From Owenia fusiformis (taxonomy: Eukaryota; Annelida; Polychaeta; Sabellida; Oweniidae), in assembly GCA_903813345.2 (NCBI GenBank), contig CAIIXF020000005.1, forward strand, positions 7,009,375 through 7,073,374: a DNA stretch of 64,000 nt, given 5' to 3'. A program made the position numbers and the translations under genes. The stretch's first letter is position 1. The number at the start of each line of letters is the position of its first letter. The notes under the pieces were generated by a model, which did no database searches, was not told the DNA's origin, and saw only the letters and a list, made by a program, of their open reading frames with translations. Shown here in pieces: positions 25,829 to 38,260 of this stretch.

Positions 25829-26490
25829 TATATCACAAAGACACGTTAATCCAAGCACTTATTTACATATTTAAAGCATTTAAAAAATGTGATGTCATAA
25901 TGATACTCCTTGATATCACAAAGACACGTTAATCCAAACATTTATTTACATATTTAAAGCATTTAAAAATTGTGATGTCATAATGATACTCCTTGATATC
26001 ACAAAGACACGTTATTCCAAGCATTTATTTACATATTTAAAGCATTTAAAAAATGTGATGTCATAATGTTAATCCTTGATATCACAAAGACACGTTATTC
26101 CAAGCATTTATTTACATATTTAAAGCATTTAAAAAATGTGATGTCATAATGATACTCCTTGATATCACAAAGACACGTTATTCCAAGCATTTATTTACAT
26201 ATTTAAAGCATTTAAAAAATTGTGATGTCATAATGATACTCCTTGATATCACAAAGACACGTTATTCCAAGCATTTATTTACATATTTAAAGCATTTAAA
26301 AAATTGTGATGTCATAATGATACTCCTTGATATCACAAAGACACGTTATTCCAAGCATTTATTTACATATTTAAAGCATTTAAAAAATGTGATGTCATAA
26401 TGATAATCCTTGATATCACAAAGACACGTTATTCCAAGCATTCATTTAGTACATATTGAAAGCATTCAAAAAGTGTGATGTCATGAGGAA
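25828..26490 (+). repeat. 84-bp satellite array, about 8 units
   Basis: Unit: TGATGTCATAATGATACTCC, TTGATATCACAAAGACACGT, TATTCCAAGCATTTATTTAC, ATATTTAAAGCATTTAAAAA. Units differ by one or two bases. Because 84 is divisible by 3, a spurious repeated ORF (28 residues per unit) appears. It is not a gene. Confidence 0.95.
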
Positions 26491-26499
26491 ACTCCTTAA

Positions 26500-29400
26500 T
26501 GTCTTTTGTATATATAATTTCTAAATATGCCTCTTTGTACTAAACTACCTCGATGGACCTAGTCAATATAAAGATCGGATCATTTAATTAATTACATATA
26601 GAGGTTCATCTCATATATGATTTAATAGTTCGATGTCCTTTGCCCCACCATGCATGCTTATGTCATTGGCTGAACTATTAGAATATCCCTTGTCGGATTG
26701 TCGGCTGATTTGCTTGGGGAGATTATACATCAACTGGTGACCAATAAAATGTGATGTCAATGTGACAAGATGGCGACTAAATGGGTAAATGTATAACTCG
26801 TTTGAACGAATGTATTTTTAGGCACAGCAGAACAAACGAGGCTTCTGTGATGATGCAATACTCAGGAACATTTTACCAAACGTATGCAACTAAAAGAGCA
26901 ACCAGTGTTGACTAATTACGTTGTCTTCACTTCGAACCCCTCAATTTTCAACAAAGAAACAGCTTCAACCTTGTAAGTGACGGAGAAGTTAATGAACTCG
27001 AAAAAGATCCGAACTCACGACATCTTGGGCAGCTACAACACGACTTTGCCAGAACTGACGGATATGTGTATTTGGGAGTTGTTAACTCATGTTTTGGACG
27101 TTTTATTGAAGTAATGAATTCGATCAATTATACATTTTGAAATTTGTTGAAATATGAAAATGTTATATCGATTGAAATACAGATATAAGATAAAAAAGCA
27201 TAAAAACATATTTTCTTTTGATGTTTTGTTATCCATGAATAAAAATCACAGATTTACATTGTGTAACTTACGTCTCGAGCAAAAGCGGACTTCAGCCAAT
27301 ACCCACCGATACTGAAAATGAATTTTCAAAAGTGCACCATGTTTGAATACTTCACACTCTGGTCAAGAAAAATATATTTTTGGGTTATCCATGGTCGGTT
27401 TTCAAGATTGAAAATCAAACGAGTCTTGTGTGAATGTTTATCGTCAAATAAAAGATGGTTTGTATGATTACTTACATATTATATACAAATAGTTTAATAT
27501 TCTTGACATACTACAATACTCGAACATAGCTCTCCTTCCCTCCTTGAAAACCAAACTTGATCATTGAGTTGTTTGTTGGAAGCAAATTGACATTGTGCAT
27601 TAAAATATTTGCAATGTGTCCACCCGACTGTGTCCACCCGACGCGAGCATGAAAAGTTATTCACACGTAGCTAGGCAAGGTGTGTCCAATTCTAGCCAAT
27701 CTGAATTCAGTATTTGGTATAGCTGCATTGCATTCTATAAGCAACAAACCACCTAAGGTCACATAGATTCTACTGAAACCAATGAAACCGTAATCAATAG
27801 TTGAGTAAAAATCCATAAATAGTATCATAGGAAAAATCAAGCCACATGCTTATGAAAGTCAAATGGTAAGTGTTGTACGGTTGTCAAGGTGACAATCCAT
27901 GTAGCGGACTGACACAAACAGAAGTGACAACTTGACCCTTGCAAAATGTTTCGATCCTTGAAAATGTATTCTTTAAGATTATTTCATATCTTTTAAGTGA
28001 TATTATTTAAGTGACACATTTTGCGATGTGTGAAAGAATTTAAACCCAAGACCCTATGGATTGTGGCTGATCCATTCCATTCAGGCGTTGTTTTCAAAAT
28101 TTAACACTCGATGCTAGGCATCACGTCCAAACTTTGAAACAACACCTTTGAGGAATGATAATCAGTCAACAATGCACATCCATATCTAGGGCTTAAACCC
28201 TTAAGTAACATGTTCGATAGTGTACTAAGAACGTTAATTAGATTTAACTTGACAAAGATCTTTAATTATGGTTCAAAGCACTACCTCATATTTACATGTT
28301 ACGACCTATATCCTTCGTGAAGCATTAATCTGAATAGCAACACGCTGATTCTCATCACACCGTTCTGTTTCGCAATTAGTAAGAATTCCTCGATCAATTG
28401 TTGTTATATATTTTTGTCAATATGTTCATGCAATTGAATAAACAGCAGATAAAACTAGTTTTATCGTCATTGAAATTAGTTACGAGCTCTAACATTAGTT
28501 TTTCATTTTCACTGGTTTTATAACCCCAGTCAGGCTCCTGAGAGATCCATTCTGTTACTCGGAGACTTTCTAAGCGATCTGATTGGTGGAGACCGACTCC
28601 AAGATATGCCCTCCATAATCCATTATACTTATGGTTTACATCTCTGAGATTCACTTCATTGGTGCATCTTATTTCAACGAATATCGGAGTATTTCAAAGC
28701 GATCTGATTGGTGGAGACACACTCCAAGCTACGCCTCCCACTCCTACACCAGTGAATCTCCGAGGTGTAGACCATAAGTATGATGGATTCCATCATTCGC
28801 TGCACTGGTGCACGTTATTTCACCGAATATGTGCTCGGCCATATCGAAGTAGTAGTCTGAACTCACACAATGGTACCAAGACAACAAAGGAACTGATGAG
28901 TATAGAATGAACATGTTAATGAAAGGAGTGTATTCACTTTATCGTTGTTTAATTTTAAGCCTCTGTGTGTACACCTACCTTAATCAATTAATTAATACTT
29001 AATCTTATTGTGGAAGATAACATGGTCAGATACTGCTTTACACTTTAGCGGCTCAGCCTGTGTTCATGATCAATATGATAGAAGATTGTCATTGTTATCG
29101 TCCTATAAAATCTCTTTGCGGTCAATAACCAGAAAACTATAACAGAAACTTCCCGGAATAGCAAATCCCATCAAAGGACGTGTCATCTTTATATATAGTA
29201 CAGTACAAACAAAAGTAACAAGGCATTAGTATCATCTCCTTTTGGCAAAATAAACGCATATTGACACCATGTAAAAAGTTCCTTCTCGGGAAAAGGTCAT
29301 AATTATGCCCATAAGGCAATTAGCCTATACAATTTGTTCCAAATCTTGAATGAATAAAATGTTATCACGGGTGTCATTAAGGGCCCTTTTTAGCCCCCAA

Positions 29401-30180
29401 AGATATCTGATAATAATGCATATCACATTGAAGAAAAATCATTTGTGCTTTATAAGATTACAATTTCAGCGAATTTTGAGCTTTGATGTTCACGCAACAG
29501 TCATTTAAAGATCATATACCATTTTTGGTGTTTTTACAAAAAAATCTTTATTTATTGTTGTCTAAGTAAATAATATATAAATATAAACCAATTTAAATAT
29601 ATTAAAATGTAATATATGAAATAATGAAGAAAAGATATGATTAAAACTGTTTTCATGGAAAAGCACATAGGGCAATATTGGCAAAATGCAAATGCTATTT
29701 TGGTAGGTTCTGGGCTAGCAATGGGTACATTTCGACTGTGACTGTAGTGGATTACTATTGACTTTTATCAACATCACAGGGCAACATTTAAGCAACTTAA
29801 ATACAAGGAAAATCAAAGATTTCCTCTCATTTCTAAAACGAGGAACAAAAGCATGAATTCAAGGAAAATAAATGATGGCCTCTGCCAAAATATAACATAT
29901 GAGAAAGTTGTGGCACAGTAAAGGATATGAACAGGATATCATATGATTTTAAATGATTTTATCTCCGAGTTGATATCTATATCTTGCCAATTAACGAATT
30001 AGCGCAGATATTGATACCAATGAGTGGATTAACACGATATCACGAAAATTCATAGAATGTTCCATTTATCCAATAGTTTACCTATAAAACTAAACAAAAT
30101 ATATCAAAACAACATCCATTCATTCATTCATCCCCGTGATGTCATGAAATCACTATGTAACAAAACTCATCATATTGGTT
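26500..30180. other. no supported gene; scattered repeat debris
   Basis: No coding exon can be defined. An inverted pair around 28560-28830 shares CGATCTGATTGGTGGAGAC and a CCATAAGTAT/ATACTTATGG block. A fragment at about 27669-27745 (GCTAGGCAAGGTGTGTCCAA) has a relative in a HUWE1 intron at about 44227. Confidence 0.45.
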
Positions 30181-30205
30181 GTAGTTTTCAAATCCCTGGC
30201 AAAAG

Positions 30206-30440
30206 GTGATATCTGTGAAATATTTTCCGTATTCCACAGATATCACTTTTTCCCCGCATTTGCAAGATTTCCCGCCAAATTGACTCTATTTGGCATGGAA
30301 TTCATTTTGCAATGATATTCTACATTTAGTATACTCCTTTTTTCAGAATATCATTTTAATCTACTCGGTGATATTGATATATGCACTCTCGTGCAGATAT
30401 CAATATCACCTCGTAGATAAAAATGACATTCCTCAAAATC
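30206..30440. repeat. two adjacent perfect hairpins
   Basis: GGTGATATCTGTG.../CACAGATATCAC and TCGGTGATATTGATAT.../ATATCAATATCACC are inverted. Possibly the core of a small MITE. Confidence 0.55.
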
Positions 30441-30717
30441 ATAGGATATCCTATAAATATGAGATTCAAAAAGTAGCAACTCATGTCTCACATAACCCAA
30501 ACCTCAGATCCTCCTCATGTACTCGTATATACTGTATATCAATGTTATTTACAGGGAGGATTAAATATGGAGTGTATAGCAATGGTCAATACGATATTTC
30601 CAGAGGGAATATCTTCTTTCTCTAGAAGCGGAACCCAAACTCAGTCATGACATGGAAGCTAACTTTTGCAATTAATAGAAACTTGTTTTTTATTTTATTT
30701 TTGTGTTCTATATTTTA

Positions 30718-33700
30718 CAGGTTCCAATTTCAGAATATCTCAAGGGAAAGGGTTTTTGAGGCATTTTTTAGAAAAAGCAACAGACCTATTTCTTCTGGAT
30801 CAGTTTTTCATGCTGATAAAGATATTAAAAGATGACAGCTCAACGGGGTGGTCACGACACTGAATTTTAGCGTTTTTACCCCTCTAGGAAAATATTCTAG
30901 GGGGTACTATGAAACTAGTTCATAACTCAAAGGATATATAAACTATTGTTCTGAGTTCTACAGCATACATTGTTAGTACAGAGATGAATACTACCCTAAA
31001 GTTATAGGTCGATATCTTTGTTGGTTTTGGAAAAATACAATTAATTAGAAAAAAATATGCAATTTTTGTCATTTTTTTCTTGCTTATTTTATATTTGTAG
31101 CTTCAAGCAAAATATGATAACTTGAACAGCTCAAAGTAGTATTCTAACAACATTCCCAAGCTATGTGTGATATTGTAATACATCTATTATAGTGATGAAG
31201 TACTATTTTGTAATTTTAATATGACTTTATAGTGCCCTACCCCTGGTAAATAGAAGAAAGTTGGTTTGGGTTTCTTCTGTTTTTTTTTACATTTTATTGT
31301 CTTTTTAGTTGAAGATACAATCAATTCTGTCAGTTAACCATGAGAAGCTTTACAATGGTTAACTATTCCCATGAATAGAGGGTTGGGACCTCAAAAATAC
31401 TGTTAAGTGGCATCCTTGGGCAACCCTCTTCAGAGCATTTTCCTTATACTCAGATAAAATCTGCAGGGGATACTATAAGTAACCTATATATCTAAGATAC
31501 TAATGAAGATACTGAATTCAAATTTTCAGGATTTGGTCCTGGTATGATAGGTAATCTGTATGACAAAAATGACAAAAAGAAAAAACTCTGTTGCCATAGT
31601 AACAAGAATACGACACTATTTGTTTCCTAAGAAATGTGTTTTAAGAGGTTTTGTCATTCTCTTCATATTTTTAATTCTAAATATGTCTACAATGTGGGAT
31701 GATTAAAATTATGGTAAAGTAATCTTTTCTATTGTTCTATTGTTCTCTAAAACAGAAGTTGCTAGGGCGACACATAGATCATAGAAAAAATCCTGAGATG
31801 ATCGCTCTATTTGTCAGGAAATTAAAATGGAAACTGAAAAATGAGTTTCTTCCTACTGAATAGCAATTTGGTAGACCATGGCTGACACGCACAAGAGAAA
31901 ACGTCTATCAGTTCTATGTCATTTTGTTGTTATTCTTATTTATTTATCGTGCTCTGGGACTTATAACACCTAATGCCGAATCTTTTCCAACTGCAAAGGA
32001 AGGCAAGATTTTAATAATGAACATTCATATATCTCAACAAATATGGCCTTAGATTTGGACAATGATGATGAAACTCTGAGGGAAAATTAGACGAAACATT
32101 AATGTGAGTGGTCCAAAAATAACACTTACATGTTTTGAAAAAGTTATGCTCTCGGGTGAATCAGTGCTCATTTAAGGATAGTCTGAATCAGGTGAATTTT
32201 TTAACCTAATTGTACCCCTCCCCCAAACCCCCAAATTTTGACAATTGTCGAAAAGTGGCAAACAACAATTAAACAAACATCATTAAAGTTCAATATGGCT
32301 ATTTCGCTTCTATGTCATAAAGATGTGGTACGATCTCAGGTCAATCAATAAAGTTCACAAGTGACACTCTATCTTATGAAGAAAATATTATCGTATTTGA
32401 AGACATGCCAAGAATTTGGTGGAAATAATTTTGTCACTCCTGATTTGACTTGGAAAGGTTCAGGTAAGTAATCACAAACAATTTCAGACAGTTATATCTT
32501 TGATTATGACTATTTTCTGACCATGAAGACAGGTATACAGGGATAATTAAGTCAATCAGACTCAGAGATATTTCACTAGCAATCAACCCATCAATATATT
32601 TTTTCAAAGTTGTTGACCTCATTTTCACCAAAAATGCCATCATTTTAACAATGTTAACAATTCGGTGTCTTTAAAGTCCCTGGAGCAATCCACTTTTCCT
32701 CTTAGGAAATAGAACATGTCTCAAAGCATATTCTAATTATGCATTCAACAATATAATTAAAGGTTGCATCTTTGGTAAAAATTAGGTCAACATTTTTAGT
32801 AAAAAGTATGTTGATTGGGCCATTCCCTTTAATATCACTTAGGTCTGATTTCAATCATTATATTTACTTTTCTTGAAGATAATGAATAGATCTAAAAGAT
32901 ATAAGTCAGAAAATACTCATAATTCAAGTTAGAATTGTCTGAAGTTGTTTGCGATAACCTACATGCTCCTTGATAACATTATTATGTAAATACAGTAGAA
33001 CCTGTGTAAGTGGAACACTCTCCGTTCTGCCACAAAGCGTACCACTTAGAAGGTGTTCCACTTATGGAGGTTTTGGGTTCGCAGGGAACATACAAGATCA
33101 AATATAGGATTTATATGTATCATTGGAAATATGATTCTCCCTTCATTACAGGGCAGGTATATACCATTAATAATCCATTTAATTTACTCAAAAAGGTATC
33201 TGACATTCTTAATCCTCCTCATTCTGCCAAAAATGTTTTCTGACATTCTTAATCCTCCTAATTGTGCCAGTCTCGGGTACAAAGATTAGGCAATTAAGTT
33301 TTAAAGACTTGTTCCTACTGCTAATAATTCAATTGTTTTTAAATGACATTTTTAATCTTACTTATTAAGTTTGAAACAAACAGCAAGGGATATTAATTAG
33401 TGGTAGCATCACATGTCCAGTTCTACAGGAGGTTAATCCAATTTTCTGAATGATAATCTTATGAAATCCTAATTTGCTGATTATCAAATTAATTATTGGT
33501 TGCATCACATGTTGACCTCTACAGGAGGTTAATCCATTAAAGTCCTAATTTGCCAATTATCACAGTATTACCTGTTTTCATACCCAGATATCATTAAAGG
33601 AGATTAATTCTGTTTACATATATCAATATTGAAATCTATGGAAATTGACTGTTCCACTTAGCAGGTTAATTTTCCAATATGGGGTGTTCACTGTTCAAGT

Positions 33701-34667
33701 TTGGAGGTGTTCCACTTACAGAGGTTCAATTAACATTAAGTCAATGGGTTTTTAAAACGGGACTTTGAAAAGGTGTTCCACTTGGGAGGTGTTCCACTTA
33801 CAGAGGTGTTCCACTTAGCAGGTTCTACTGTACATTACTTGTGCATGATGACCACCATAGTCTAGTTGCTCAAATGAGATCAATTGATGATTATAATGTT
33901 TAGACTTTATGTCAATGTCGAGACTGTATGCCAACCTCTCTAGTATGTAATTACACTAGATTTCATTATGATACATGTACTAAATTGAAAACTTACATAT
34001 AAAATATCTTAAGTCCTATATTCTAGTAATAAATGAATTAGAATGTCACCTAACATTTGATGATGGTATGAATTTATTGATTTGGTGTCTATCAATACAT
34101 GTTTCTAACTTAATGCTGCAAAATGATAAAATTCACCACACCCACTTTCCAATTTTCCAGGGGTAGGGCACTATAAAGTCATATTAAAATTACAAAACAG
34201 TACTTCATAACTAAAATAGATGTATTACAATACCACACATAGCTTGGAAATGTTTTTAGAATACTACTATGAGCTTTTAAAGCTGTCATATTGTGCTTGA
34301 AGCTACAAATATAAAATTGGCAAGACAAAAATTGCATATCTTTTTCCTGTTTTTTGTATTTTTCTGAGACCAATAAGGGTATCAACCTATAACTTTAAGA
34401 TAGTATTCATATTTGTACTAGCAATGTATGGTGTACAACTCAGAACAATAGCTCATATATCCTTTGAGTTATGAACTAGTTTCATAGTACCCCCTAGAAT
34501 ATTTTCCTAGGGGGGTAAAAATGCCAAAATTTAGTGTCGTGACCACCCCGTTGAGCTGTCATCTTTTAATATCTTTATCAGCATGAAAAACTGATCTAGT
34601 AAAAATAGGTCTGTTGCTTTTTCTAAAAAATGCCTCAAAAACTTGAATTATTGGAATTGGAACCTGT
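30718..34667. mobile_element. 3.95-kb element with terminal inverted repeats of over 500 bp
   Basis: The left arm 30718-31258 (starts CAGGTTCCAATTTCAGAATA) and the right arm about 34146-34667 (ends AATTGGAACCTG) are inverted, with about 90% identity by eye. They share GACAGCTCAACGGGGTGGTC and TAGTACCCCCTAGAATATTT. The interior has no intact ORF of transposase size and carries a nested TA-flanked element at 32993-33830. Long arms with no coding capacity suggest a foldback-type or internally deleted transposon. Confidence 0.8.
32993..33830. mobile_element. pogo/Tc1-like MITE nested in the 3.95-kb element
   Basis: The ends CAGTAGAACCTGTGTAAGTG and the inverse CACTTAGCAGGTTCTACTG are flanked by TA. 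The interior repeats GGTGTTCCACTTA several times near both ends. No transposase ORF. Confidence 0.8.
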
Positions 34668-34669
34668 CT

Positions 34670-37600
34670 ATTTGAGATGAAATAATATGAGATTCATTTC
34701 TACAAGAGGATGGAATGAATGTGAACTTGTATAATGAACTATACTCCTTTTCTGAATAAATAGAACAACATTTTATCCAAGCCAATTAAGAAAACCAAGG
34801 CCAATGAGTGTAATTTATGCCCAGTTAAACTAACACAATAACAACTTTTTGTCTGGACTCACTTATTATGTAAGAATGAATTGTATTACTGTTTACTGCA
34901 TTAAATGTCAAGTATGCTATCTGTATTTAATTTCAAATGCCTATCTCACTTATCGAAGGTATGCAAGAAATGTTATTTTGAAACAAATTCAGCACAACCA
35001 AAACCATGTCCACATATATGACAAATCCAAGATGGCTGCCACAATTTTAGATCCATGCACATGTGAGGAAGTTAGAAATACACATGAATCACAAGTCTCA
35101 TCCCAAATGAAATCGGCAGTTTAAGGTTCTCACACATATCAACTCTATTCCTGTATACTTTATATTTGTGGTAAGGCTTGTGATCTAGGTAAACTTAGCA
35201 TGTTCATGTACCTCCTATCCTCTGAAACTAAGAACAGAAATAGTGACTTCAATTGAGAAAAAATGTATCTTATGGGCTCCATATACATTTTGAGTGCCTA
35301 TCCGGCTTAAGTTAGATACTACTGATAATCTGAGATTGAAAATTATGTCAAGTTTAGTCCTCAGCCTCTCATAACCGATAACTTTGAGGTAATTGTGTTG
35401 TTACTGCAAAAACCTCTATTTCTTCATCACAAATCTACCATCTTTTGCATCTGTCAAAACCCCTCCTTTCATGTTAATTTTCAGACTTGCTTGTGCCATC
35501 ATTAAATATATATATTCAACTTGTTATACAGAATATTTTAAGAACTTTTCATGAGGTTTTTTATTTTCACACTTTTGAAAAAGTGACTAAGTCCGAGAAT
35601 GGCCTCTTAATGGCATGTCCCCTTTACAGTTTCAATAATGGCGCCAATTTTGGATTCAGCAGTCATCTTCAAAAATCTTCTTTTAATGTGGCAGCCACTT
35701 TGAGTTAAGCAGCTTATCAAATGTTAACCAAATCCGTCAACCGGTACGTAAATGCACCAACGGATGGAGCTTTATTATACCCCGTCCCCACTACAGTGGA
35801 GAGGTTAAGCTACCGTATAAAATCCAAAACGCAACTTAAACGTATCAATCGTCCCTATACAAATACATGTAGAGTTCACACATAAATAGCCGTTCAGCTC
35901 TAGTGTTTGTTTAGACTACACCATAGCTTGTAATGATTACATAGTATGCCATTGATGAAGTTCAATAGCTGGTTTTCTAATACATATTTTAAACGAGCTC
36001 GTTTCGTAAGATTATTGGAGTTAAATCATGCGTAACATACATCATCTTCTTTAGAAAGAATTATACTCTACATCGAAATCAAAATTGCAGGGATAGTATT
36101 CAACAGACATGAGTATAATGATTCCCGTTGATAGCAACGTGAAAATTTAAAATCTCCCGTTCTAAACACGCAACTTTGAAGTTGAACGGGTATCTGAAGT
36201 AGACTAAAGCGATACAATCCTATGTTGATTCAATGTACTTTGCGTTTACGTATACGTTTTGAAAAACCGTATTTGCTTAACCTCTCCAATATATGCAGTT
36301 GAACACCTGACTTGTGTATTAAGGCATTTTTGAAGTATATGACGGAGTTCGCCTGCCGTTATCTCCCCAGCAAACGGATCACAATAAAGCATCCAAAAGT
36401 GCAACGTACAGTACCTATATTTATTGTTCACGAGAAAACAGAGACGGAAATAGATAATCAATTATACGTTATCAGATAGTTCATAAAAATAAAGACAATA
36501 GAAATCCCTCAATAACTGTGTCTTACGTAAACACTCTATTTCTGCTTGTTATGCAAGAAATGGTTCGATCATATAAAAGTCCCATGACGTGAAGCAGGAT
36601 CTCATTAATTTTTTAATTGTGTTAACATCACTCACAGAACTTCAAAACAAACAAAAACACAAATGACCGATTTTTGTGGCAATACCTATTTTATATTTCA
36701 TAAACGCAAATCTGGGGAACAAAACATACAATTGCCATTTTGTGAAATAGTAAACAATAATTTCAATCTATATACAATACGGAACACGAAGAAAGCACTA
36801 CCTCGCCTTCTAGTTCTATACATAGTCATTTTAGTTGCACGTTTACATTATATTATAATATACAATAATAATATCAAGAGACATTGGCATACCATATTTT
36901 TAGACTAAGAGTTGGCACAAATAACCATGAACAGTTATTCATAATGAAATTGAAGATGTTTCTATGAAACCATTATCCCTTGTTGTATAAGGTTGTTATA
37001 TATATATGTAACACAATAGTTCAAATGTTATCTAATCAGCCCTTATTATTCAATCATCTTAAGACACATCAAGTATCGACCATGCCTGAACCAGGATTAA
37101 GTGTTCTCAGTGCAGATATAAGTACTACTAATTACTCTCTACCTGCCAGTCTACATCCTCCCCCAATATACACTTCTTTTAGAGGAAACGGGGAATGCAG
37201 GGGCTTGATGCAAGACTCCACATATGGCAGAAAAAAAGAATAGACTCTAAAGAAAACATAATGAGACATTTCTAACTGATTCTAAAATACGGACCTATTT
37301 TCTTGGTAGTACTGAGGTCAAGACTGTTATGAATGACCAAATCAAGAAGAACATATTTTTATATCAGTGATCTTTCCAGCATTAGACCAACCTTGTGCTA
37401 AACCTATTAAAAATTGGACACCCTGTTGCTAAATATTACTGGGTAAATCATTGAACTCATAGTAAGCAGGATAACTGCTACATTGATTTTTTTAATAAGT
37501 TTTCATTCATAACGAATAGAAACACAAACCAATTTAATTGCATCAATCATGGCTTAACAATTTTTCTACTGCACATATTTTTGAAACCAAAACTATTTGA

Positions 37601-37720
37601 AACCAATATAAGACCTGTATACACATACCTTGTTAAAATGTACAAAAGTTTTGATTACTTCTTTTGAGAGTATATAAAGCAAATCTACCATGTTACACTT
37701 CTCTCCATTTACGAAGTCCA
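34670..37720. other. no supported gene
   Basis: AT-rich intergenic sequence downstream of HUWE1. Short ORFs lack motifs and splice context. Confidence 0.4.
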
Positions 37721-37728
37721 ATTCGTCT

Positions 37729-37734
37729 TTTATT
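37729..37734 (-). terminator. HUWE1: candidate HUWE1 polyadenylation signal
   Basis: TTTATT on the + strand is AATAAA on the HUWE1 strand, about 530 bases after the stop codon. It is the nearest clear hexamer I noticed. Use is inferred. Confidence 0.3.
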
Positions 37735-38260
37735 ACATTTAAATGTAGAATGTGACCTCCAACTACTCATAGCTTAACCTATAGACACAATCTCCAATGT
37801 TGGGGTCACATTTCTTTAATCCCTTGATTACTCAAGGCATATTAATGCTATGTATTGAATGCATATTGCAATACGACTTTGCATTCTTGATACTATCTAG
37901 GAATTATCATATTCGCGATATATTTTACGCAACCGTGCGAGAGATGAATCAAACTCAGAATGGTATCTTTCTGTTAGGTGCAACATCAACATTTACGATG
38001 TCATTCTTAAAACTGGAAATACAGCAAGTCACTATAGCAACCTCTCCATAATTCCAATCACTATGGCAATATCACTTTCCACATACATTAGCTACATCAC
38101 TCAACTGTAGCACTTTTTCTTTAATGAAAGTATCACCATTTCACATCAGTTACTTTAACAATGGTATTCCAGTCATGAAAAACTTCACTCAATATTTTTA
38201 AGTGCCTTATATTGGTCACTATAGCAACGCCATCACAACTTCCAGTCACTACAGCAACTT

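Noticed and set aside
26149-26400. 83-residue repeated ORF
   Set aside because: It exists only because the 84-bp satellite unit is a multiple of three.
36663-36908. 81-residue ORF downstream of HUWE1
   Set aside because: No motif, no splice or promoter context, composition like surrounding AT-rich DNA.
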